Shown here: positions 14,828-21,719 of the stretch, piece by piece
Position numbering within the stretch: the stretch's first letter is position 1
How the letters are laid out: every line of letters begins with the position of its first letter
Origin: an uncultured Treponema sp.
Lineage (GTDB): Bacteria > Spirochaetota > Spirochaetia > Treponematales > Treponemataceae
Length of the DNA: 38,333 nt
Assembly: GCA_946410085.1 (NCBI GenBank)
Contig: CAMJZA010000031.1
Coordinates: 1-38,333, forward strand
Reading direction: 5' to 3'
Translations under genes and position numbers: made by a program
The notes under the pieces: generated by a model
Database searches by the model: none
What the model was told of the DNA's origin: nothing
The model's input: the letters and a program-made list of their open reading frames with translations, nothing else

Positions 14828-17056
14828 ATGGAACAGAACGAAACGATACACGAACAGAGCAACACCACACAGACCGTCAGCGCGGGCGGAAGCACCGCAG
14901 CAAAGGGCGAAAGCGCCTTTGCCCGCTGGATGCGCAACCCGGCGGCAGACACCGTCCTCTTCATCATCGCTGTCATCCTGCTGAACCTCGTTGCGTCCCG
15001 CGCCTTCCTACGCTGGGACCTGACCAAATCCAAGTCCTACTCGCTTTCGCCCGCCAGCAAGGAACTGGTGCGGACGGTAGAAGAGCCGCTCGACGTGAAG
15101 GTATTCTTCTCACGCAACCTGCCCGCCCCCTATTCGACCGTCTACCAGTACGTCCAGGACATCCTGTCCGAGTACAAGACCGCCTCGAAGGGCAGGCTCA
15201 GCTATGCCTTCTATGATATGGACGACAGCGAGAACCAGAGCCTTGCCCGCAAGTACGGCATCAATCAGGTGCAGATACAGGAGTTCTCCCAGAATGAAAT
15301 GGGATTCAAGAGCGCCTACATGGGCATGGCCTTCAGCTATGCCGACCAGATAGAAAAACTGGACGGCCTGACCCAGACGGACGGCCTGGAATACAAGATA
15401 AGCCAGACCATCGGCAAGATTATCTCCAACACGAACGCACTCGCCGGAATCGGCGACGAGGTAACCGTGACCCTCTACCGCTCCAGCGAGCTGGCGGAAT
15501 TCGGCATTTCCGGCTATGACGAGATGGAAAAGCTGGTACAGGACGCCTTCGGCAAGGTCAACGCCAAGTTCCAGAACCGGATGAGCTTTTCCGTCAGGGA
15601 CCCCGACCCGGCGGAGGCAGTCGCCCTTTCCGAACGCTACGGCATTCAGGCGCTCGCCTGGGAGGATGGACAGGGAGCAACCCGGCACGGAGCGCTCGGC
15701 CTCGTTGTTGAAGCGGGCGACAAGTTCCGCGTTGTTCCCCTCCAGATGACGAGCATGATCTTCACCTACGTCATCAACGGTCTGGACGACCTTGAGGAAA
15801 ACCTGACGAACAGCGTCAAGGCGCTCGCCTCCCGGTCTTCCAAGATTGCCTACCTGACCAACCACGGGGAGCTTTCGCTTGCCGACGCACAGAACGGGGC
15901 CGCAAACTTTGCGGGCCTGCTGGAAGGCAGCTACACGCTGGAAGAACTGGACCTTTCCAAGAGCGAGATTCCCGGCGGCGTCCAGACCCTCATGATAAAC
16001 GGCCCCAAGACCGCCTTCAGCGAGGCTGAGCTGTACAAGGTTGACCAGTTCCTGCTCAAGGGCGGCAACCTCATGCTCTTCCTGGACCCCTACGATGCGC
16101 AGTCCAACCCCTACACGGGCGAAACGAACTACGAAAAGATTACGACCGGCCTTGAGCGGCTCCTTGCCAAATACGGCATCAAGACCGAAAACGCCTACGT
16201 GCTGGACCAGGACTGCTACACGCAGAGTACCCAGCAGTACGGGAACCTGCACTTCTACTATGCACCCGTGCTGAGCGACAAGAGCCTGAACCAGAAGAAC
16301 CCGATCAGCGCCAACCTGGGCTATGTGATTTTCCTCATGCCCGGCGTCTTTGACACGGCGGAAGCGGCGGCAAAGGCAGACGAACGGGTCACCGTCCTCG
16401 CCTCCAGTTCCGCACAGTCCTGGACCATGGCGGACAACGTGATGCTCAATCCCTTTACGGTGTCCCCGCCCGCCGACAAGTCCGGCATGAAGTCATACGA
16501 GCTTGCGGTCCTCGTTGAAGGCAGATTCGAGAGCGCCTTTGCCAAGGCACCGGAGCTGCCGGCAGCGGAATCCGCGGACGGCACGGAGGACAGCGGTGCC
16601 ACGGCAGGGGACGGCACGGCGGACAGCGGTGCCACGGCGGGCAGCAGCGGAGGGACCGGCCCGGCCGGCCTGAACGCACAGAACCACACCGCAAAGAGCC
16701 TGCAGGAAGGAAAGATTTTCCTTGCCTCGACCTCCTACATCACCGGTCCGCAGATACTGCAGGCTGGCAGTGACGATCCCGTCGCGAAGTTCCTGCAGAA
16801 CTCGGTGGACTACATGAACGGAAACGCAGACCTCTGCACCATGCGGACAAAGGGGCTGAGCCTGAACACCCTGCATCTGACATCCGGCCCGCTCGTGGCA
16901 TTCGCAAAGTACTTCAATATACTGGGACTTGCGGTGATTTTTGCCCTGATCGGCTTCTTTGCCCTGCTGTCCCGCAGTGCACACCGGAAGGAAATCCGCC
17001 TCCGCTATGATGCGGACGACGCACGTGAGCTGTCCAAACACGAGGTATCCAAATGA
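14828..17056 (+). CDS. GldG-like ABC auxiliary protein
   Basis: A 742-residue protein of the ABC_transp_aux / GldG type. An N-terminal TM (VLFIIAVILLNLVA) is followed by the family's opening WDLTKSKSYSLSPASKELV, a large extracytoplasmic domain with FLDPYD, and a C-terminal TM (LGLAVIFALIGFFALL). A low-complexity insert rich in Gly, Thr, Asp and Ala (about 579-617) is encoded by a 33-bp repeat at 16577-16642. A GGAGGGG sequence at the end of the previous gene can serve as ribosome binding site. Its role in the exporter is not established. Confidence 0.88.
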   Translation: MEQNETIHEQSNTTQTVSAGGSTAAKGESAFARWMRNPAADTVLFIIAVILLNLVASRAFLRWDLTKSKSYSLSPASKELVRTVEEPLDVKVFFSRNLPAPYSTVYQYVQDILSEYKTASKGRLSYAFYDMDDSENQSLARKYGINQVQIQEFSQNEMGFKSAYMGMAFSYADQIEKLDGLTQTDGLEYKISQTIGKIISNTNALAGIGDEVTVTLYRSSELAEFGISGYDEMEKLVQDAFGKVNAKFQNRMSFSVRDPDPAEAVALSERYGIQALAWEDGQGATRHGALGLVVEAGDKFRVVPLQMTSMIFTYVINGLDDLEENLTNSVKALASRSSKIAYLTNHGELSLADAQNGAANFAGLLEGSYTLEELDLSKSEIPGGVQTLMINGPKTAFSEAELYKVDQFLLKGGNLMLFLDPYDAQSNPYTGETNYEKITTGLERLLAKYGIKTENAYVLDQDCYTQSTQQYGNLHFYYAPVLSDKSLNQKNPISANLGYVIFLMPGVFDTAEAAAKADERVTVLASSSAQSWTMADNVMLNPFTVSPPADKSGMKSYELAVLVEGRFESAFAKAPELPAAESADGTEDSGATAGDGTADSGATAGSSGGTGPAGLNAQNHTAKSLQEGKIFLASTSYITGPQILQAGSDDPVAKFLQNSVDYMNGNADLCTMRTKGLSLNTLHLTSGPLVAFAKYFNILGLAVIFALIGFFALLSRSAHRKEIRLRYDADDARELSKHEVSK
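16577..16642 (+). repeat. 33-bp tandem repeat inside the GldG-like gene
   Basis: Two head-to-tail 33-mers start GACGGCACGG at 16577 and 16610 and share GGACAGCGGTGCCACGGC. They encode DGTEDSGATAG and DGTADSGATAG. The period is a multiple of three, so copy changes keep the frame. Confidence 0.8.
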
Positions 17057-18126
17057 ACAAACTGTATATGCGTAAAATAATCCTGCTGTCATGCATAGCC
17101 GTCCTGCTGTGCATCTATATAGTCCAGCTCGCCCTTTCCCGCAGGACCGGCATTAAGGCCATGCCCCTCGCAGGGGAAGTCGACTCGCTGACGATACAGA
17201 CGGCGGCCTCGGAAGTCCGCCTGACCCGGAAGGACGGCAGCTGGTTCGTGAGCCGGGGCGAGGGGCAGACCGAATACGAGGCCTCGCAGGCCATCGTCGA
17301 CAGCCTGCTGACCGACGTAAAGGACCTGAAGCTACTCGCCACGGCAAGCAGGTCCGCAGGAAGCGACAGCGCCCGCTACGGGCTTGATGACGCATCAAAA
17401 ATCGTCGTCACCGCGTATACCGGGCAGACAGCCGTCCGCACCCTGCACGTGGGCAAGGCAACCTCGACGAACAGCCAGAACTACGTGCAGCTGGACAATG
17501 ATGCTGCCGTGTACATCGTCGGAGCAAGCCTGCACCGGGATTTTGACAAGCAGTGCGACGACATCAGGAGCAAGAGCATCTACTCGCTGGGCGATGATGC
17601 AAAGATAGAGCAGATACGCTGCACCGTCTACCCGGACACTGGTGCAGAAGCATCCGCTACTGCGGAAAACGGACAGGACGCTGGAAAGGGTCAAACCGAA
17701 CGCTACTCCTTCGTACGGGAAGAGGCGGCAGGCGGTACGGCAGACGCAGCGAACGCAGGAGATGCAGGAGATACAGGCGGAGATTCCGTCAGCCTGAGCA
17801 AGGCCTCCTGGAAGCTCACGTCGGGTACGCTGGAAGACGGTAAGGAAGTGGACGGCGACAAGGTTTCCGGCTGGATTTCATCGCTTTCCCTCCTGTCTGC
17901 GTCAGCCTGGCTTGCCGACAATGCGACCGTTCCCGCCGGGTATGAGCCGGCTTCCGAGCTGTCGTTCACGGCGGGCGGAAAAGACTACCGGATGAAACTG
18001 TACAAGGGAAAGGAAGGGGAAGAAGACGCCTACGTCATGTCCTGCTCGGAGACCCCCTACCTGTTCAAGGTCGCAAGCTACATGGCAGCACGCTACAACA
18101 AGCGGCTGTCCGATCTAAGCAAATAA
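17053..18126 (+). CDS. DUF4340 protein of the Gld-type operon
   Basis: A 357-residue protein with an N-terminal TM (IILLSCIAVLLCIYIVQLAL) and an extracytoplasmic DUF4340 region. The family pattern is clear: VRLTRKDGSWFVS, then YGLDDASKIVV and LHVGKATSTNSQNYVQLD, i.e. repeated beta-rich units. An Ala/Gly/Asp-rich stretch lies near 216-245. The ATG overlaps the TGA of the GldG-like gene (ATGA). It is the last gene of the operon, followed by a strong terminator. It probably assembles with the GldG-like protein on the outer face of the membrane. Confidence 0.88.
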   Translation: MNKLYMRKIILLSCIAVLLCIYIVQLALSRRTGIKAMPLAGEVDSLTIQTAASEVRLTRKDGSWFVSRGEGQTEYEASQAIVDSLLTDVKDLKLLATASRSAGSDSARYGLDDASKIVVTAYTGQTAVRTLHVGKATSTNSQNYVQLDNDAAVYIVGASLHRDFDKQCDDIRSKSIYSLGDDAKIEQIRCTVYPDTGAEASATAENGQDAGKGQTERYSFVREEAAGGTADAANAGDAGDTGGDSVSLSKASWKLTSGTLEDGKEVDGDKVSGWISSLSLLSASAWLADNATVPAGYEPASELSFTAGGKDYRMKLYKGKEGEEDAYVMSCSETPYLFKVASYMAARYNKRLSDLSK

Positions 18127-18155
18127 CGGAACAGCCCTGAGCTGCATGCGCAGTG

Positions 18156-18190
18156 AACCCCGGCCGCACGCCGGGGTTTTGTTTTATTTT
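18156..18190 (+). terminator. Rho-independent terminator of the Gld-type operon
   Basis: AACCCCGGC (18156-18164), loop CGCAC, GCCGGGGTT (18170-18178), then a T-rich tail to 18190. It lies 30 nt after the DUF4340 stop. The tail overlaps the stop codon of the convergent PotD-like gene. Confidence 0.92.
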
Positions 18191-19254
18191 GCAAATCTGA
18201 TTTTCTGCCAGCGCTCGCTGTATTTGTCGAGGTCGCTGCCCAAATCCTGCTTGAGCGTACAGCTGTACGCCTGCTCCGCATTGTACATGGCGGGCCGGCT
18301 CGTATACTGCTGGGCTTCCAGATTGACGACGCAGGGATAGCCGAACTCATCAATGAACACGGCATAGTTTTCCGGCCGGTGGATGAAGTTGATGAACTCG
18401 TTCGCAAGTTCCGCATGGGGTGCATCCTTGAGGATGCACATGCAGTCCACCGTCGCCGGTCCGCCGATTTCGGGGATGAAGAAGTCTATCGTTTCCTCCC
18501 ACTTTTCGGCAGGAACTTCCCCGTACACAATCTCCGGGTAGCCCTGGCAGAGCCAGAAATCTCCCGAAGCAAACGACTTACCGAAGCTTTCCGCATCGAA
18601 CTTGACCAGGTTCGGCCGCCAGTCGTTTATGATCATGTCAGTTGCCTCGTCGAGCCGGGACTCGTCGGCAGTATTCATGTCGTAGCCCTTCTGAAGGAGC
18701 GCACAGCCGATGACCTCACGCATCTCATCCATCATCGTCGCATGCCCCTGAAAGCGCGGATCCGCAAAAATGCTGTAGTCCCGGGCGTAGTCCATGCCGG
18801 CGACCTTCGTCTTGTTCACGATGATTCCCGTCGCACTGAGGGCATAGGGAACTGCGTACCTCATGTCGGGATCATGCTTCAGCTTTTCAAGGATAACGGG
18901 GTTTATCTTGTCCCGGTTCGTCAGCTTTCCCTGATCAAGCTCGCGGAGCATGCCCTGCTTAATCATGATGGAAACGAAATCGTTGGAAGGAATGACAATA
19001 TCATAGCCCTTGGCACCTCCCTTGATTTTTGCATACATTTCCTCGCAGGTAGAATAGCAGTCCAGCTTTACCTTGCAGTCAAACTCCTGTTCGAATTTGC
19101 GCAGCAGGGCATCGGGCGTATAGTAGGTCCAGTTATACAGGTACAGAATCCTGCTGTTCCTGCCGGAACAGGACGTCGATAAAGCAGATAAAGACAGAAA
19201 GGAAAAAAGAATACACACGCCGAAAAGCAGTTTTGAGAAGCCCTTCACTTTCAA
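18184..19254 (-). CDS. Spermidine/putrescine-binding lipoprotein, PotD-like
   Basis: A 356-residue polyamine-type periplasmic binding protein. A lipoprotein signal ends at LSTSC. The mature part has the PotD/PotF opening LYLYNWTYYTP, then YDIVIPSNDFV and RYAVPYALSATGI, and near the C terminus FINFIHRPENYA, all typical of the family. It should deliver polyamines to a PotABC permease, which is not encoded in this window. The start is a TTG at 19254, supported by TAGGAG 7 nt upstream. A -35 TTGACA (19320-19325) and a weak GAAAAT (19297-19302) at 17 bp form its likely promoter, just upstream of the divergent tRNA promoter. Confidence 0.88.
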   Translation of the reverse strand: MKVKGFSKLLFGVCILFSFLSLSALSTSCSGRNSRILYLYNWTYYTPDALLRKFEQEFDCKVKLDCYSTCEEMYAKIKGGAKGYDIVIPSNDFVSIMIKQGMLRELDQGKLTNRDKINPVILEKLKHDPDMRYAVPYALSATGIIVNKTKVAGMDYARDYSIFADPRFQGHATMMDEMREVIGCALLQKGYDMNTADESRLDEATDMIINDWRPNLVKFDAESFGKSFASGDFWLCQGYPEIVYGEVPAEKWEETIDFFIPEIGGPATVDCMCILKDAPHAELANEFINFIHRPENYAVFIDEFGYPCVVNLEAQQYTSRPAMYNAEQAYSCTLKQDLGSDLDKYSERWQKIRFAK

Positions 19255-19362
19255 TTGTACACTCCTAAGCTGTATGAAATCGTTCTATGAAGCACTATTT
19301 TCCCCTATTTCCCACATCGTGTCAACCGACAAAAAATGCGTCCACAAAATGCGGTCCGGCTG

Positions 19363-19391
19363 TTGACCAAGTTCCCGATTTCTGCTATTAT
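19363..19391 (+). promoter_or_regulatory. Promoter of tRNA-Thr
   Basis: TTGACC (19363-19368), 17 bp, extended TGCTATTAT (-10 at 19386-19391). The start point would fall a few nt before the tRNA at 19405. Confidence 0.75.
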
Positions 19392-19404
19392 ACATTCACG
19401 TTTT

Positions 19405-19477
19405 GCCAACTTAGCTCATCTGGTAGAGCAGCGCACTCGTAACGCGCAGGTGTTCGGTTCAAGCCCGGAAGTTGGCT
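19405..19477 (+). tRNA. tRNA-Thr (anticodon CGT)
   Basis: A full cloverleaf of 73 nt. The acceptor stem GCCAACT pairs with AGTTGGC, the D stem is GCTC/GAGC, and the anticodon loop CTCGTAA gives anticodon CGT, which reads ACG. The T loop is TTCAAGC between TTCGG and CCGGA. The last pair of the anticodon stem is an A/C mismatch. No CCA is encoded, so it must be added after transcription. It is a single tRNA gene with its own promoter and terminator. Confidence 0.95.
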
Positions 19478-19483
19478 CTTCTA

Positions 19484-19510
19484 AGTCCGCCGTCCAGCGG
19501 ACTTTTTTTT
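19484..19510 (+). terminator. Rho-independent terminator of tRNA-Thr
   Basis: AGTCCGC (19484-19490), loop CGTCCA, GCGGACT (19497-19503), with a run of eight T from 19503. It starts 7 nt after the tRNA. Confidence 0.92.
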
Positions 19511-19553
19511 ATGCCCGGAACTGCCGCGCTTTTCCACCATGCAGATTTTCGTC

Positions 19554-19583
19554 TGGACAACACCGCCTGTCCTGTACTATACT
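19554..19583 (+). promoter_or_regulatory. Promoter of the permease gene, leaderless
   Basis: TGGACA (19554-19559), 18 bp, TATACT (19578-19583), then 6 nt to the ATG at 19590. No Shine-Dalgarno is present. Confidence 0.65.
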
Positions 19584-19589
19584 GCCCGC

Positions 19590-20930
19590 ATGATACCGTT
19601 AAAATTCATCATCCTTGCTGTTGCGCTCATCATGTATGCGCTCGTCATCGCTTTTCAGGAAAAAAAGGTGTTCTTCACGACCGGGGCTGCAGTCCTCGTC
19701 ATCCTTCTGGGAACAATCCTGCCCGGCGCAATCTTCCGCATGCCGCAGGGCTATTCGGGTTCCGCCCGGCTGCACGCCCTCCTCTACTCGCTCACCCAGG
19801 CGGTCAACTGGAACGTCCTGCTCATTTACATCGGCAGCATGGCCATCGCTGCCCTCTTCATCTATTCAAAAGTCCCCGCCCGCATCGCCGACGCAATCGT
19901 TGCGGGCTGCAGCAATACCGGTGTGGCAATCGTCGCCATCCTTGCAATGACCGGCATCATCTCGATATTCGTCGAAAACGTCGCAACCGTCCTCGTCATG
20001 GCACCGATTGCCCTCGCCCTCTGCAGGAAGCTTAATCTCAAGCCCGTCAACTTCATGGTCGGACTTTCGGTCATGAGCAATCTGGAAGGAACGGCGACCC
20101 TCGTCGGTGACCCGCCCTCCATGATTTTCGCAAGCTTCGCAGGCTACAACTTCAACGACTTCTTTATCCACGACGGAACCCTTTCCATCTTCTTCGTCGT
20201 GCAGACCGGCATGCTGGCAGGCTGCCTCTTCTTCTACGCCTTCTTCGCCAGGGCAGGCAGGAACAGGCTGGACATGGAGAAGACACAGGTCATCTCCTGG
20301 CTGCCCTTTATCCTGCTCCTCCTGATGATTTTCGGACTGGCAGCAATCTCCTTCATCCCGGTGGAAATCAAGTTCCTGAGCGGCCTCTTCGTCTTTACGC
20401 TCGGCATGACAGGACTTGTCTGGTACAAGCTGGTCCAGAAGAAGTCCCGCTCGGAGACGATGGAAATGATACGGGGACTGGACTGGGAGACCATCGGCTT
20501 TCTCATCGGGATTTTCATCGTCATTGCCGCAATCCAGCAGACGGGCCTGCTGGAAGACTTTGCCCGCTTCCTCGCGGGGATCACCGGCGGTTCCAAGCTG
20601 GCAGGCTTCATCATCATCCTGCTCGTTTCGGTTGCCATCTCCGGCTTCGTGGACAACGTGCCCTACATCATTGCAATGCTGCCCGTTGCCGCCTCGCTTG
20701 CCGGGAACATGGGACTCAAGCGGGAACTGTACATGTTTGCCCTGCTGATCGGCAGCTGCCTCGGCGGCAACCTGACTCCCTTCGGGGCGAGCGCAAACAT
20801 CGTGTCTATGGGAATCCTGAAAAAAGAGGGCTACCCCATGTCCTTCGCCGGATGGCTCAAGCTCGGGGTGCCCTTTACCGTGATAACCACAGCAGCCGCA
20901 GGTCTCACCCTCTGGCTCCTGTGGGCGTAA
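19590..20930 (+). CDS. Ion transporter superfamily permease (ArsB/SLC13/NhaD-like)
   Basis: A 446-residue polytopic membrane protein with about 11-12 hydrophobic segments arranged as two halves. Each half carries the re-entrant motif of the ion transporter superfamily: SNLEGTATLVGDPPSMIFAS in the first and GGNLTPFGASANIVSMGI in the second. This matches the ArsB/CitMHS/SLC13 group, which moves anions or sodium with organic acids. The substrate (arsenite, citrate, sulfate, sodium) cannot be chosen from sequence; no ars genes are adjacent. The ATG at 19590 is selected because the upstream frame runs through the promoter. Confidence 0.87.
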   Translation: MIPLKFIILAVALIMYALVIAFQEKKVFFTTGAAVLVILLGTILPGAIFRMPQGYSGSARLHALLYSLTQAVNWNVLLIYIGSMAIAALFIYSKVPARIADAIVAGCSNTGVAIVAILAMTGIISIFVENVATVLVMAPIALALCRKLNLKPVNFMVGLSVMSNLEGTATLVGDPPSMIFASFAGYNFNDFFIHDGTLSIFFVVQTGMLAGCLFFYAFFARAGRNRLDMEKTQVISWLPFILLLLMIFGLAAISFIPVEIKFLSGLFVFTLGMTGLVWYKLVQKKSRSETMEMIRGLDWETIGFLIGIFIVIAAIQQTGLLEDFARFLAGITGGSKLAGFIIILLVSVAISGFVDNVPYIIAMLPVAASLAGNMGLKRELYMFALLIGSCLGGNLTPFGASANIVSMGILKKEGYPMSFAGWLKLGVPFTVITTAAAGLTLWLLWA

Positions 20931-20958
20931 AAAAAGCAGTCAGAATTTTGTAAAGCCG

Positions 20959-21020
20959 CAAGCCTCGCATAGCGAGGCTTGTCAGCATGAATAATGTCCG
21001 TTCACGGGCATTATTCATGC
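20959..21020. repeat. Two palindromic hairpins between convergent genes
   Basis: CAAGCCTCGC/GCGAGGCTTG (20959-20981) is a perfect 10-bp stem with loop ATA. GCATGAATAATGTCCG/CGGGCATTATTCATGC (20985-21020) is a 16-bp stem with one G-T type mismatch and loop TTCA. The right arm contains the stop codon of the minus-strand gene ending at 21015. No U-tract follows. They may act as a bidirectional 3'-end structure. Confidence 0.8.
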
Positions 21021-21413
21021 CGTTATGTTGACCAGTGCACCAACTTCGGGCATAAGGCCTGCAAGCCCGTAGGTCTGGGGCTGCTGGGCCAGCGCGATGG
21101 CTGCGTGAATCTGCTCCTCGTAGCTTTTTATAAGCGCGTCTTTCTGATTGTCGGTCAGTTCAGCCATATTATCCTTGGATATGGTCTTCTTGTTCATGCT
21201 GACCAGCTGGTCAATCAGGGTGTTCAGAATATGAATCTTGTCCAGGGAAACAGTCTTCTGTCCCTCTTTGGCCGCAGTGCCGTGGACATAAGCGAGCTGG
21301 GTATACTTCACCAGCCCGGGCTTTACGGGAACATAGAGCCTGCCGGATGAAGAGCCAGCTGTAAAAACCGACCTGTAAGACGCTGCGTTCAGGTTTATTC
21401 CGTTGTTATACAT
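21015..21413 (-). CDS. Unknown 132-residue protein, possibly motility-regulated
   Basis: Not recognised as a named family. The product is soluble-looking, without signal peptide or TM. It has a beta-rich first half (SGRLYVPVKPGLVKYTQLAY), a central helix with DKIHILNTLIDQLVSM, and a Gln/Ala-rich C-terminal helix (YEEQIHAAIALAQQPQ). A strong GGAGG site lies 7 nt before the ATG. About 88 nt upstream is TTAA-N15-ACCGATAA, close to the sigma-28 (FliA) consensus, which suggests expression with late flagellar genes. Its stop codon lies inside a hairpin. Confidence 0.75.
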   Translation of the reverse strand: MYNNGINLNAASYRSVFTAGSSSGRLYVPVKPGLVKYTQLAYVHGTAAKEGQKTVSLDKIHILNTLIDQLVSMNKKTISKDNMAELTDNQKDALIKSYEEQIHAAIALAQQPQTYGLAGLMPEVGALVNITA

Positions 21414-21501
21414 ACGTGACCTCCTCCATGAGAATCATCGGACAGCGGCGGCCGGCGCAAAAATGCCGGACTGCAGTTCAAAAACTGTCCTTCTATTCTG
21501 A

Positions 21502-21528
21502 TTATCGGTCGGTCATACAAAAGATTAA
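21502..21528 (-). promoter_or_regulatory. Sigma-28 (FliA)-like promoter
   Basis: TTAA (21525-21528), exactly 15 bp, ACCGATAA (21502-21509) on the minus strand. The FliA consensus is TAAA-N15-GCCGATAA, so there is one mismatch in each box. It is the only such match noticed in the window. It drives toward the 132-residue gene. Confidence 0.5.
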
Positions 21529-21617
21529 GTGAAAAATGAATTATACAGCGGAAACAGTTCCAAACGGGATATGGTTTTCCGTGCGGAAAAAACAGCTTTC
21601 CCGCACGGAAAGGCGGA

Positions 21618-21662
21618 CTACTTCAGGTTGACCATGCTCTTGTCGTAGTCGGTCGGCGGCAC
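21618..21662 (-). pseudogene. Orphan duplicate of the gpmI 3' end
   Basis: The minus strand encodes VPPTDYDKSMVNLK followed by TAG, nearly the same as the last residues of intact gpmI (VPPTDYDKSIINLK) about 100 bp upstream. All its third codon positions are G or C, like the body of gpmI but unlike the gene's own last codons. It has no start and is not translated as such. It is a relic of a duplication or recombination at gpmI. Confidence 0.85.
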
Positions 21663-21670
21663 GAATCGTC

Positions 21671-21713
21671 GGTCGCTAAAGCGACCTTAACGAGTTTGCC
21701 TGCGGCAAACTCG
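21671..21713. repeat. Two palindromes between gpmI and its orphan 3' end
   Basis: GGTCGCT/AGCGACC (21671-21686) with a 2-nt centre, and CGAGTTTGCC/GGCAAACTCG (21691-21713) with loop TGC, both perfect. The block separates the true gpmI stop from the duplicated tail. No U-tract follows. Confidence 0.85.
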
Positions 21714-21719
21714 CACTGA

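Noticed and set aside
19405..19477. tRNA pseudogene because CCA is missing and one anticodon-stem pair is mismatched
   Set aside because: The cloverleaf is otherwise complete, has a consensus promoter and terminator, and many bacteria add CCA post-transcriptionally.
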